Part shown: positions 1 to 8,626 of the stretch, one piece after another
How positions within the stretch are numbered: the stretch's first letter is position 1
Layout of the letters: each line of letters starts with the position of its first letter
Notes under the pieces: generated by a model
What the model was told of the DNA's origin: nothing
The model's database searches: none
The model's input: only the letters and a program-made list of their open reading frames with translations
Translations under genes and position numbers: made by a program
NCBI GenBank assembly: GCA_028279875.1
Contig: JANQMU010000020.1
Coordinates: forward strand, 1 to 60,712
Reading direction: 5' to 3'
Source: Rhizobiaceae bacterium
GTDB taxonomy: Bacteria; Pseudomonadota; Alphaproteobacteria; Rhizobiales; Rhizobiaceae
DNA: 60,712 nucleotides

Positions 1-100
1 GCGCGCCTGCAGACTGATCGACGCCGGAACAGAAGTCGGCGCCCAACGCCGGGACCGGAAAGGAAATCGCGGCCAGTCCGGCGAATGGAAAGCGCTTCAT
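1..100 (-). CDS. Secreted protein, N-terminal part only (runs off the left edge)
   Basis: The reading frame starts at an ATG whose first base is 100 and is still open at base 1, so about 33 codons are visible. The start is supported by a strong ribosome binding site, GGAGGG, four bases upstream. The peptide begins MKRFPFAGLAAISF and continues to a likely signal peptidase site after PALGA, giving a mature start near ADFCSGVD. It is therefore a secreted or periplasmic protein with an early cysteine. It lies 54 bases downstream of the small cysteine-rich secreted protein on the same strand and probably shares its transcript. The family cannot be determined from so short a piece. Confidence 0.6.
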   Translation of the reverse strand, partial: MKRFPFAGLAAISFPVPALGADFCSGVDQSAGA

Positions 101-154
101 CGTGCCCTCCACCGGCAACACCGCTTGCCCCCGCGGCTGTCCCTGCAATCAGTT

Positions 155-484
155 CTAGGTGGGGCACAAAACATCGATGGTCGCGGTTTGCTTCTTTGTC
201 GCAGACCAATTCGTGCAAGCGCAGGTATAAGCTTCATGATCAGGGTCAAATTTCCCTTTCGTGCATGTCATGTTCTTCACGGGATGACAAACCAAGGACA
301 TTCCGGTGACGGTACCGCCGTTACACTGTGCGATGAACCCATCGGTTTGCGACTTCCCCATTTCTTCGTAGTGGACACATTTCGCACTGTTCTGGCAGTT
401 TATACGTACGTCCTTCGCGGTGGCCGTGCCGGACAACAGGCACAAGGCGCTGGCGAGTGCCAGAGTTTTGGTCAAGCCGTTCAT
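155..484 (-). CDS. Small secreted cysteine-rich hypothetical protein
   Basis: This 109-residue protein has a clear signal peptide (MNGLTKTLALASALCLLSG, cleavage near TATA-KD). The mature part holds eight cysteines, so up to four disulfides in the periplasm or outside the cell are likely. I chose the ATG at 484 rather than an upstream in-frame start because GGAG sits seven bases before it and the signal peptide begins there. The cysteines fall in short motifs such as NCQ, KCV and TCACT. I do not recognise the family. The gene lies between an apparent transposase remnant and another secreted-protein gene, so it is probably accessory. The export prediction is good; the function is unknown. Confidence 0.6.
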   Translation of the reverse strand: MNGLTKTLALASALCLLSGTATAKDVRINCQNSAKCVHYEEMGKSQTDGFIAQCNGGTVTGMSLVCHPVKNMTCTKGKFDPDHEAYTCACTNWSATKKQTATIDVLCPT

Positions 485-664
485 GACAGTCTCCACTTCC
501 TTCTTTGTCCGGGCGACAATCGCCACTGGTCACGACAATCGTCAATCCTGGATAGCGTGTCAAAATCGACATCCACCCGACGGATGGCCTCGTTGACGTA
601 ACGCTATCCGCCCCTGCAGCTCCTGGCAAGGTATGAGCGACGGGCTGGCAGCGACGGATGCCGA
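485..664. other. Intergenic stretch without a supported gene
   Basis: Together with the transposase remnant (665-859) and bases 860-985, this forms about 500 bases with no intact gene between smc and the cysteine-rich protein. I see no RNA gene or clear terminator. It probably contains decayed insertion-sequence material and the promoter of the minus-strand gene starting at 484. Confidence 0.4.
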
Positions 665-859
665 TCACAGCAAGTGGCGGCGCATGGCTCGCTTCAATGG
701 CGATGTCCAGCTTATCGGGACGTACCTCTCCTTTCGTTCGCGATAGGCCAACAGTCCGGCGTCAGACGTGGCCCGGCAACTGTGGAACGCAAGCTTGAAC
801 CGGCGGTCGAAATTGAGCCTGCGAGGGCCATCATTTGATTCACCAGCTGGGATCACCAT
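665..859 (-). pseudogene. IS1380-like transposase, N-terminal remnant
   Basis: From an ATG at 859 the frame reads MVIPAGESNDGPRR, then NFDRRFKLAFHS and TSDAGLLAYRE. This closely resembles the conserved start of IS1380-family transposases as I remember it (FDRR, then LEF, then TSDAGLLAYREL). After about 41 residues the similarity stops, and the frame ends at 665, whereas intact members are over 400 residues. The piece is therefore a 5' fragment of a decayed insertion sequence. I could not identify terminal inverted repeats. The family call is from memory of the motif. Confidence 0.5.
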
Positions 860-985
860 GATGGTCTCACGCAATTCAGATCAAGATGTTGATTATGATA
901 TCTGAATCGCGGCCAACCCGCAGAAATCTTGCAGCTTCATCCGGAGAATGCGGGCTTGGATAATCCAATCCAAACGCCCTTCGCT

Positions 986-3900
986 CTAACTCGCGTCGCG
1001 CAGTTCCTCTGCGGTTTCCAGGTCGACCGACACCAGTTGCGAAACGCCGCGCTCGGCCATTGTCACCCCGAACAGGCGGTTCATGCGGGCCATGGTGATC
1101 GGATTGTGGGTGATCAGGATGAACCGGGTCTCGGTGGAGGCCGCCATCTCGTCCATCAGATTGCAGAACCGCTCGACATTGTGGTCGTCCAGCGGTGCAT
1201 CGACCTCGTCGAGCACGCATATGGGCGCCGGATTGGTCAGGAAGACGGCAAAAATCAGAGCGAGGGCGGTCAGCGCCTGTTCGCCGCCCGACAGAAGCGT
1301 CATGGTCTGCGGCTTCTTGCCGGGCGGGCGGGCAAGAATCTCCAGTCCGGCATTCAGCGGGTCATCCGACTCGATCAATTGCAGTTCGGCCGTACCGCCG
1401 CCAAACAGATGCGTAAAGAGCCGTTGAAACTGCTCATTGACCACTTCGAAGGCCTTGAGAAGACGTTCGCGGCCTTCGCGGTTGAGGTTCTGGATCGCCA
1501 GGCGCAGCTTGCCGATGGCTTCGATGACGTCCTCGCGTTCGACCAGAATGGTCTCAAGCCGCTCGGACAGTTCGGTCTGCTCTTCCTCGGCCCTCAGATT
1601 GACGGCGCCCAACCGCTCACGTTCGATCTTCAGGCGCTCCAGCCGGCGGTCGGTCTGCTCGGGATCGGGTAAGGATTGCTGCGGCTCAAGGCCGGTGTGC
1701 TGCATCGCTTCATGCGGCGCGCAATTGAGCGCTTCGCGGATCCGCGCCTCTGCCGCGGCGCGCCGTTCTTTGGCGGCATTCAGTCGCTCCTCGGCGCGGC
1801 CCCGCTGCTCGCGGCTCTGGGACAGGGCCTCGGCCGCCGCGCTGGCCGACCGGTCCATCTCGCGCTGCTTTTCTTCCGCCGCAACCAGGATATCCGCCGC
1901 TTCCTTGCGCTGCGCCTCGCACTGCGTCAGCTCGTTCATCAGTTTGCGGCGGCGTTCGTCGATGTCATCGGGCGCATCGGCCAGTTTCGCCGCCTCTTCG
2001 CCCGCCTCCCTTTGCCTGTCCTGCAGGGTCGCGATATGCGTCTCGGCGCTCGTCGCCCGTTGCGTCCAGCTCTGGCGCTCCCGGGCAATCGCCTCGAGCC
2101 GTCCTTGCCGCGCTTCGTTTTCGCGCTGCAGACCCTCATGCCTGGCACGGGCTTCGGCCAGCAGGCCGCGATCGGTCGCAACCTCTGCCATCGACCGTTC
2201 AAGCCGCTGATCGAGTTCGGCCAGTTCCGGCGCGGCCAGCAGCGCGATTTCGGCTTCGCGCGCCCGGCCCCCGGCCTCTTCAAGCTGCGCCCGCAACTGG
2301 CTGAGCGATTCGGTCAGAACGGCGCGGCGGCTGGCAAATTGTCCGGCCGCCCTTTCCGCCGCGCTGTGCGCTTCGCGGGCATCTGAAAGGCCGCGCTGCG
2401 CATCGCGCATCAGATCCCTGGCTTCGCGGTGCTGCTCCGTCAGACGCTTCAGCAGATCCTCATTCTCCTTGAGCGACAGCTCGGCAGCACGCAGTTGTTT
2501 GGTCGCCTCGACGGCTTCGGCATCGAGTTCGGCCAGCCGGTTCTTCTGCGCCAGACGCTGGGCCGCAGCCGTCGGCGCGTCGGCACCGGCGGTGAAGCCG
2601 TCCCACCGCCACAGGGCGCCCTCGCGGCTGACCAGCCTTTGCCCCGGCATCAGTTCGGTGCGGCGAGCCGTGCCCTCTTCGGCCGACGCGACCACGCCGA
2701 TCTGCGCCAGTCTTCGGGCCAGCGCCCGCGGCGCCTCGACATGATCGGCGAGCGTGTCCAGCCCGTCCGGCAATTGCGGGTCGGTTCCGGCGGCTTCAAC
2801 CGTCGTCCAGTGGGCTGGCGAGGCCGGATCGTCAGGCTGGTCAAGATCATCGCCCAGCGCCGCACCGAGGGCGGCCTCGTAACCGCGCTCGACCTTGATC
2901 TGCTCGACGACCGCCGGGAACAGATCGCCCTTCGACCCGGCATTGAGAATATTGGAAATCGTTCTCGCCTCGGTTTCGATCCGGTTCAGATTTGAGCGGG
3001 CATCCTGAACCGGTTGACGAAGCGCGACTTCGTTGCGCCGTTCGGTCTCGATCTTTTCCTCGGTCTCCGTCAGCGCGGCCTCGAGCCGGGCGACCGCATC
3101 CTGGGCGACGTCCATTGCCGCCTTCTTTTCAATCGGATCCGGCAGTCCGGCGATTTTTTCGGCAATTTGCGACAATTCGCTTTCGGCTTCACCGATCTGA
3201 TCGTCAAGGCGGGCCTTGCGATCTTGAAAATCGCGGATCGTGCGTTCAAGCTGGCTTCGGGCAGCGGTTGCTTCGGCGCGTTCCGCCGTCACCTTGCCAA
3301 GGGCCGTCTCGCTGTCTGCGAGCTTCGCCTGCGCCTGCGTGAATTCCGTCTGTGTGTGGGCCGCGCCCTCATCGCTTGCGGCCTGGGCGGCCTGAAGTTC
3401 CGTTTCCTCCTGCGTCAACCGCTCCAATATGCCCGCATTGTCGGCGATCATCTGCTGTTCGCGGTTGATATCCTCGTTCAGTTGAAGCAGCCGGCGCTCA
3501 AGTTCGGATTTGCGGCCGGCAATGCGCTCGGCTTCCTCCTCGATCTGCGCCCGGGCGATCTGCAAACGCTGCAGAGCGGCGGCCGCCTTGGCTTCGGTTT
3601 CGCGCAGCTCCGGCAGTTTGTGCGCCGAGACCGCCTGCTCCTTGGCCGCTTCCATCTGGGTCTGCGCCCGTTCGGCGACCTCGCTGGTGGCCTGGGACAG
3701 CGCCGACTCCGCCTCCCCTTCGGCAGTCTTGGCCTCCGTCCAGCGAATATGCAGCAATGTCGCCTCGGCCTGCCGGATTTCGGCCGAAATCTTCTTGAAG
3801 CGCTTGGCCTGGCGCGCTTGCCGGCGCAGATTGTCGATCTGGCCTTCCAGTTCGGCGATAACGTCGTCCAGGCGTTCCAGATTGGTCTCGGCCGCCCGCA

Positions 3901-4450
3901 GACGCAATTCGGCCTCGTGGCGCCGCGAATGCAGGCCCGAGATGCCGGCGGCCTCCTCCAGGAGCTGGCGGCGCGCCTGCGGCTTGGCCTGGATCAGCTC
4001 GCCGATACGCCCCTGGCCGACCATCGATGGCGACCGGGCCCCTGTCGAGGCGTCGGCGAACAGGAGTTGCACGTCCTTGGCGCGCGCTTCCTTGCCATTG
4101 ATTCGGTAAACGGAGCCGGATTCGCGCTCGATTCGGCGCGATATCTGGACTTCGTCGTGATCATTGAAGGCGGCTGGAGCGCTGCGGTCGCTGTTGTCCA
4201 GAAACAGACCGACCTCGGCAGTATTGCGCGCCGGGCGATTTCCCGAGCCGGAAAATATCACGTCATCCATGCCGGATGCGCGCATGTTCTTGTAGGAATT
4301 CTCGCCCATCACCCAGCGCATGGCTTCCACCAGGTTGGACTTGCCGCAGCCATTCGGGCCGACGATTCCCGTCAGCCCCGTTTCTATATGAAATTCAGTG
4401 GGTTCGACAAAGGACTTGAAGCCCAGGACGCGCAGTTTCGTGAATTTCAT
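986..4450 (-). CDS. smc: Chromosome segregation protein SMC
   Basis: This is the ATPase core of the bacterial condensin complex, which organises and segregates the chromosome together with ScpA and ScpB. The 1154-residue protein has an N-terminal head with Walker A GPNGCGKS at 31-38. Long alternating charged coiled-coil arms surround a central hinge region at about 500-620. The C-terminal head carries the ABC signature LSGGEQ and Walker B ICVLDEVDAPLDD. The start at MKFTKLRVLGFKSF matches the family; an in-frame ATG nine codons upstream adds residues not typical of SMC. It is the last gene of the minus-strand run dciA-dsbA-smc. Length and motifs are complete. Confidence 0.97.
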   Translation of the reverse strand: MKFTKLRVLGFKSFVEPTEFHIETGLTGIVGPNGCGKSNLVEAMRWVMGENSYKNMRASGMDDVIFSGSGNRPARNTAEVGLFLDNSDRSAPAAFNDHDEVQISRRIERESGSVYRINGKEARAKDVQLLFADASTGARSPSMVGQGRIGELIQAKPQARRQLLEEAAGISGLHSRRHEAELRLRAAETNLERLDDVIAELEGQIDNLRRQARQAKRFKKISAEIRQAEATLLHIRWTEAKTAEGEAESALSQATSEVAERAQTQMEAAKEQAVSAHKLPELRETEAKAAAALQRLQIARAQIEEEAERIAGRKSELERRLLQLNEDINREQQMIADNAGILERLTQEETELQAAQAASDEGAAHTQTEFTQAQAKLADSETALGKVTAERAEATAARSQLERTIRDFQDRKARLDDQIGEAESELSQIAEKIAGLPDPIEKKAAMDVAQDAVARLEAALTETEEKIETERRNEVALRQPVQDARSNLNRIETEARTISNILNAGSKGDLFPAVVEQIKVERGYEAALGAALGDDLDQPDDPASPAHWTTVEAAGTDPQLPDGLDTLADHVEAPRALARRLAQIGVVASAEEGTARRTELMPGQRLVSREGALWRWDGFTAGADAPTAAAQRLAQKNRLAELDAEAVEATKQLRAAELSLKENEDLLKRLTEQHREARDLMRDAQRGLSDAREAHSAAERAAGQFASRRAVLTESLSQLRAQLEEAGGRAREAEIALLAAPELAELDQRLERSMAEVATDRGLLAEARARHEGLQRENEARQGRLEAIARERQSWTQRATSAETHIATLQDRQREAGEEAAKLADAPDDIDERRRKLMNELTQCEAQRKEAADILVAAEEKQREMDRSASAAAEALSQSREQRGRAEERLNAAKERRAAAEARIREALNCAPHEAMQHTGLEPQQSLPDPEQTDRRLERLKIERERLGAVNLRAEEEQTELSERLETILVEREDVIEAIGKLRLAIQNLNREGRERLLKAFEVVNEQFQRLFTHLFGGGTAELQLIESDDPLNAGLEILARPPGKKPQTMTLLSGGEQALTALALIFAVFLTNPAPICVLDEVDAPLDDHNVERFCNLMDEMAASTETRFILITHNPITMARMNRLFGVTMAERGVSQLVSVDLETAEELRDAS

Positions 4451-4543
4451 GGGCGGCGCCCCAATACGGTGCCGCAACGCATTGGAGGCGTCAATCCGCG
4501 ACCGGACACATTATCGCGCCCGGCCACTTCGGTAGAGCCGATG

Positions 4544-5287
4544 TCAAAGGAAGCTATCGATAAGCGCCGACATCCGTTCAACAGACATGTTCCCCGAATA
4601 CCGCTTTCCGTTAATCAGAAAAGTCGGCGTGGAATTCACCCCGAATTCCTCCGCAGCCTTCTTTCTGACTGCATTCACATCGTCCACAAGCTTCTGGTTC
4701 GTCAAGCAGGCTTCAAAGGACTCCTGTGTAAAACCCGCAAGTTTCGAAATGTCCAGCAGGGCCTGGCGGGCGTCCTGCGCGCGGGCCCAAACGCTCTGCT
4801 GTTGGAGAAACACGTCGACCATCGGAAAAAACTTGTCCTCAGGCGCACAGCGGGCCAGCATGATGGCGGCCGTTGCGCGCGGGTCGAACGGGAATTCGCG
4901 CAGGATGAACTGCACCTTGCCGGTGTCGACATAATCCGTGACGATCTGCTTGAGGGTGTCGTTGTGGAAGGCGGCGCAGTGCGGACAGGTCATGGACATA
5001 TATTCCACGATCTTCACCGGAGCATCCGCATCGCCAATGCTCATTTCCTTCAGCGGACCGGGTTCCAGAACCTCATCCATGTCCACATTGCCATCGGGAC
5101 TGGGAAGATCGACGGCGGCCGTGGTGACCGGGTCGATCTGAACTTCGCCTGCCGCGCCGTTTTCGGCATCCGACAGTCTGGTCGCGTCGCCACCGCTGTC
5201 GCTGCAGGCCGCCAGAAGGACGGCAAGCGCCACGCCGGCGGCCAGTTTGGGGACGGCGCGGAATACGGAATTGGAGGTCATTGGCAT
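4544..5287 (-). CDS. DsbA-family thiol:disulfide oxidoreductase, lipoprotein
   Basis: This 247-residue protein is predicted to catalyse disulfide exchange in the periplasm. It has a lipoprotein signal ending at LLAAC with Cys28 as the lipidated residue, then a low-complexity linker. The DsbA-like thioredoxin domain has a CPHC active site at 101-104 and the cis-proline region NSTPTFLING near 220. The layout fits the thioredoxin_4 (BdbD/DsbA-like) group. The ATG at 5287 was chosen because AAAGGG lies seven bases upstream. It sits between dciA and smc on the same strand, an arrangement I recall from Hyphomicrobiales. Its substrates are not indicated by the sequence. Confidence 0.9.
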   Translation of the reverse strand: MPMTSNSVFRAVPKLAAGVALAVLLAACSDSGGDATRLSDAENGAAGEVQIDPVTTAAVDLPSPDGNVDMDEVLEPGPLKEMSIGDADAPVKIVEYMSMTCPHCAAFHNDTLKQIVTDYVDTGKVQFILREFPFDPRATAAIMLARCAPEDKFFPMVDVFLQQQSVWARAQDARQALLDISKLAGFTQESFEACLTNQKLVDDVNAVRKKAAEEFGVNSTPTFLINGKRYSGNMSVERMSALIDSFL

Positions 5288-5401
5288 ACGGCAACCCTTT
5301 CTTGGCGGTGTGCGTTCTGCTGTCATCTAGAAAATCATGTGTTACAGCCACAAATGTGACGGAACAACCATTTTGCGCCGCGGATTTTCACAACCGCGTT
5401 A

Positions 5402-5893
5402 TCAGCCATCCTTTCCCTGTCCCAATACTCCCTTTCCGAGGCGCAGCAGGGCCTTGCGCAGTTTCGGGTCCTCAATGCCCGATATCATGTCCTCAAGCCG
5501 CCGGCTGTCGGTCTCTGAGAGATCGCTGATGACTTTGGGGCGGCGCGTTGCGTCGGAAACCGGCTTTTGAACGATCTTGACCCGGTCGACGGCAGGAAAA
5601 CCGAACACGCTGTTCAGCCGCTCGATCAACTGATCCTGGGAATGGGCAAGGAACAATGCGCGCGCGCCCTCACAGGCGATCGTCAATGTACCCGGCATGA
5701 AGCTTTCATCCTCGCTCGCCCGGCGCGGCCACTTGATCCGTTCAGGGCGGGTGCAGCCGGCGAAATCCGGGCCGACAATATCGTCCCACATGCCAAGCAG
5801 CGTCGTGTTGATGCCGGCCCGCCGCGCGAGAACCGGGTCGAGGACCGAATTGGCGATCTCGCTGATCTGTGCAACGCCCTTGCGGTCAGCCAT
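5402..5893 (-). CDS. DciA-family (DUF721) protein
   Basis: This 163-residue protein matches the DUF721 family, now called DciA. In bacteria without DnaC or DnaI, DciA binds the replicative helicase DnaB and helps load it. The N-terminal half carries the family pattern, with WDDIVGPDFAGCTRPERIKW near residues 36-55 and TLTIACEGARALFLAHSQ near 72-90. The tail is predicted helical and charged. It is the first gene of the minus-strand run leading to smc and is divergent from mutY, with about 95 bases between the two starts. The family is clear from the pattern; the helicase-loading role is known for homologues and inferred here. Confidence 0.8.
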   Translation of the reverse strand: MADRKGVAQISEIANSVLDPVLARRAGINTTLLGMWDDIVGPDFAGCTRPERIKWPRRASEDESFMPGTLTIACEGARALFLAHSQDQLIERLNSVFGFPAVDRVKIVQKPVSDATRRPKVISDLSETDSRRLEDMISGIEDPKLRKALLRLGKGVLGQGKDG

Positions 5894-5987
5894 GCGGCTT
5901 CCACCCTTTTCGATCGCCGTTGTGAGTTGCCACGGCGCGATGACAGTTTACAAGGGGTCATCGACACCCGCAATCGTCAGGACCCAG

Positions 5988-7082
5988 ATGGCCGATTCGG
6001 CGACCATTGCCCTTCTCGACTGGTATGACCGGCATCACCGCGACCTGCCCTGGCGCGTCACACCGGCAGACCGTGCGGCCGGCCGGCGGGCCGACCCCTA
6101 TCATGTCTGGCTGTCGGAGATCATGCTGCAGCAGACCACGGTACGGGCCGTCAAACCCTATTTCCGGTCGTTCTTGCAGCAATGGCCTGATATCACAGCC
6201 CTTGCCGCCGTGCCCGTGGACGATGTGATGAAGGCCTGGGCCGGCCTCGGCTATTATTCCCGCGCCCGCAACCTGAAGAAATGCGCCGACATCGTCGCCA
6301 ACGAGCACAAGGGCCGGTTTCCCAACACGGAAAATGCGCTGAAAGCGCTGCCGGGCATCGGTGACTACACGGCCGCGGCGATCGCGGCCATCGCCTTCGA
6401 CCGGCACGCGGCGGTGGTCGACGGCAATGTCGAGCGGGTGCTGTCGCGACTCCATTGTCTCGACGCGCCGGTTTCGACCATCAAGCCGCGCCTGCGCGAT
6501 CTGATGGCGGAACTGACGCCCGGCAATCGTCCGGGCGATTTCGCCCAGGCGATGATGGATCTCGGCGCCACGATCTGCACATCGAAACGTCCGGCCTGCA
6601 GCCTGTGCCCGATCAATGCGGACTGCCGGGCCTTTCGCTCCGCCGATCCCGAGCGCTATCCGGTCAAGCCGGCGAAAAAGCCGAAGCCGGTACGCCGCGG
6701 CGCCGCCTATGTGGCAGTCGCGCCTGACGGCGCGATATTGCTGCGGCGGCGGCAGGAAAAGGGCCTGCTGGCGGGCATGAGCGAGGTGCCGACGACCGGC
6801 TGGACGGCCCGCCAGGATGGCGCGAGCGGCCCGGACGCAGCACCGTTCCGGGCCAACTGGACCGATAGCGGTTCCATTGTTCATGTGTTCACCCATTTCG
6901 AACTTCGCCTTGACGTCTATCGGGCGGATGTTGCATCACGCCGGCCGATGGACGGTGGATGGTGGACGCTGGAGCGGGACCTGTCCAGCGAGGCACTGCC
7001 GACCGTCATGAAAAAGGCAATCTCGGCGGCCGTTGCCACCGCCTTCAAAAGGCCATCGTCAAGCGGGGACAAGCCAAACTGA
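5988..7082 (+). CDS. mutY: A/G-specific adenine glycosylase MutY
   Basis: MutY removes adenine mispaired with 8-oxoguanine in base excision repair. The 364-residue protein shows the catalytic glutamate in LSEIMLQQTT (Glu44) and a helix-hairpin-helix LPGIGDYTAAA at 121-131. The catalytic aspartate is in VVDGNVERV (Asp145). The [4Fe-4S] cysteines are Cys197, 204, 207 and 213, in the classical C-X6-C-X2-C-X5-C spacing. A C-terminal NUDIX-like domain for 8-oxoguanine recognition follows. The ATG at 5988 begins MADSATIALL and has a GGA box upstream; longer in-frame starts would add unrelated residues. Its stop overlaps the start of the HAD gene (TGATG), so the two are translationally coupled. Confidence 0.96.
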   Translation: MADSATIALLDWYDRHHRDLPWRVTPADRAAGRRADPYHVWLSEIMLQQTTVRAVKPYFRSFLQQWPDITALAAVPVDDVMKAWAGLGYYSRARNLKKCADIVANEHKGRFPNTENALKALPGIGDYTAAAIAAIAFDRHAAVVDGNVERVLSRLHCLDAPVSTIKPRLRDLMAELTPGNRPGDFAQAMMDLGATICTSKRPACSLCPINADCRAFRSADPERYPVKPAKKPKPVRRGAAYVAVAPDGAILLRRRQEKGLLAGMSEVPTTGWTARQDGASGPDAAPFRANWTDSGSIVHVFTHFELRLDVYRADVASRRPMDGGWWTLERDLSSEALPTVMKKAISAAVATAFKRPSSSGDKPN

Positions 7083-7696
7083 TGCCAGCGACCATCGCGC
7101 ATATCGTTTTCGACATCGGCAGCGTTCTGCTCCACTATGAGCCGGAAATCCCCTATCGCCGGATCCTGCCGGATGAGACCGAACGCCGCTGGTTTTTCGA
7201 CAATGTGTGTACCCATGAATGGAACATCGAGCAGGATCGCGGCCGCGACTGGCGGGAAGCCGAGGACCTGTTGATCACGGATTTCCCCGATCACGAACAT
7301 CTGATCCGCGCCTTCAGGACCCACTGGCACGAAATGGTGCCCCACGCCTATGACGGTACGGTCGACATCATGCGGCGGCTGATCGAACAGGGCCGCGATG
7401 TCACGATGCTCACAAACTTCGCGGCCGACACGCTGCGCGAGGCGGGCGAGCGCTTCTCGTTCCTCTCCGAACCGCGCGGCGTGACCGTGTCGGCCGATGT
7501 CGGCCTGCTGAAGCCGGAGCGGGAAATCTATGACACCCATGCGCGCGATTTCGGCCTGACTCCCGCGGCAACGCTGTTCATCGACGATACCGCCGCCAAT
7601 GTCGAAGGCGCGCGCGCCGCCGGCTGGAACGCGGTGCAGTTCACCGATGCCGATACGCTGCGCGCTGATCTGGATGCGTTCAGGATCTCGGTGTAG
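7082..7696 (+). CDS. HAD-superfamily hydrolase, YihX-like
   Basis: This 204-residue HAD protein has motif I FDIGSVLLHYE with nucleophile Asp11, motif II MLTNFAAD, motif III lysine LLKPEREIY and motif IV FIDDTAANVEGA. Motif I reads DIG instead of DxD. That is typical of YihX-like phosphatases, where the usual second aspartate is replaced, so the phosphatase activity may be altered or limited. The ATG overlaps the mutY stop by one base. Substrate cannot be inferred; homologues act on sugar phosphates such as glucose-1-phosphate. It marks the right end of the conserved block before the accessory region. Confidence 0.82.
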   Translation: MPATIAHIVFDIGSVLLHYEPEIPYRRILPDETERRWFFDNVCTHEWNIEQDRGRDWREAEDLLITDFPDHEHLIRAFRTHWHEMVPHAYDGTVDIMRRLIEQGRDVTMLTNFAADTLREAGERFSFLSEPRGVTVSADVGLLKPEREIYDTHARDFGLTPAATLFIDDTAANVEGARAAGWNAVQFTDADTLRADLDAFRISV

Positions 7697-7857
7697 CGCA
7701 AGCCCATCTATGGCCGGTGACAGCCGAAAGGCGGTTTGCGCAGTCGATACGTTTTATGAATTGGAAGATGGTATTGCGTTTGGCACCGGCCTCGACAATG
7801 CCAACGCAGCTGTGGGCGACACTTCAAAGGTCTCCGTCGCTTCTGGACATATGCCTG

Positions 7858-8313
7858 CTAACCCTCGTCTATGAAGTCTTCATCGTCCTGCACATCGTCA
7901 GCGGGTATCTCATCGACGGGAAGGTCATTTTCGTCGAGCTCCAATTGCTCGTCGTCATCCTCTTGAAACGGCAGCCCATCTGCATCCAGAGCCTGCCCTT
8001 GTTGCTCGTCAGATTCCGGTTCCGGGTCTTCCGCCACATCCGGTGAACACTGCTTCAGCATTTCGGTCCGGACTTCGATTTCGCCGTTGACGGTGTTTGT
8101 GTCAGCGGCTTTGCAGAACACAAAATGACCGAGTTTGTTGTCATGCCAGCGCAGCCCGGAAAACCCGCATCCAAGCTTCAGGTTTTCGGCATGCTGCCGG
8201 ACCGTTGTTTCCGCATACTGCGCGCATTCGACATCCGAAGCAGCGTTGGCCGGCATCAACCCGCTCGCCAAAAGGACAGACAGCACCGGGAACGCGCTTC
8301 CGTTTTTGATCAT
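7858..8313 (-). CDS. Secreted protein with a strongly acidic C-terminal tail
   Basis: This 151-residue protein starts MIKNGSAFPVLSVLL and has a signal peptide ending near ANA-AS at residue 25. The small domain that follows has four cysteines (VECAQ, LGCGF, VFCKA, KQCSP). After about residue 95 the chain is almost entirely Asp, Glu, Gln and Pro, ending in DDEDFIDEG. The domain could form two disulfides; the tail would be disordered and could bind cations or basic partners. The ATG at 8313 is preceded by GGAGAAGAAG. It is transcribed away from the repeat-containing hydrolase across a 313-base gap. I do not recognise the family. Confidence 0.65.
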   Translation of the reverse strand: MIKNGSAFPVLSVLLASGLMPANAASDVECAQYAETTVRQHAENLKLGCGFSGLRWHDNKLGHFVFCKAADTNTVNGEIEVRTEMLKQCSPDVAEDPEPESDEQQGQALDADGLPFQEDDDEQLELDENDLPVDEIPADDVQDDEDFIDEG

Positions 8314-8626
8314 ATGTCTTCTTCTCCGGAACCCGTCCTTCTTGCTATCGCAATCGAAAATCCCGGTCATGACGCAGATGCGCTATGCCGGTTTTGATGG
8401 GTCCGACGGGGCACCGTCGCGGCGCGAATTGGTCAGGACCGAATTCTGCCATCACCGGTGTGCTGTCATGACGAAGCGATCGCCGGTGCGGTAAGAGCCC
8501 GTTCGGGAATTAATGGTCCGGTTCGATCTTTGTAGCGCAAATGCGTCATGCGCCCACGATCCTCATTTCATACCATGCCTCGTCGTGCGGCACGCTCTAT
8601 GAGCGCATTTGAATTGGGAACGAACC
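8314..8626. promoter_or_regulatory. Divergent intergenic region with operator-like repeats
   Basis: This 313-base gap separates the starts of the acidic-tailed secreted protein (minus) and the repeat hydrolase (plus) and must hold both promoters. It contains a bulged palindrome at 8426-8446 (GAATTGGTC, AG, GACCGAATTC). It also holds two inverted copies of CAAATGCG(C)TCAT, at 8538-8549 on the plus strand and 8599-8611 on the minus strand, the second ending 15 bases before the hydrolase start. No gene is seen in it. Confidence 0.45.

Noticed and set aside
3014..5359. Long plus-strand open frame of about 780 codons
   Set aside because: It lies antisense to smc and the DsbA-like gene and is an artefact of high-GC codon use; its protein has no family motifs.
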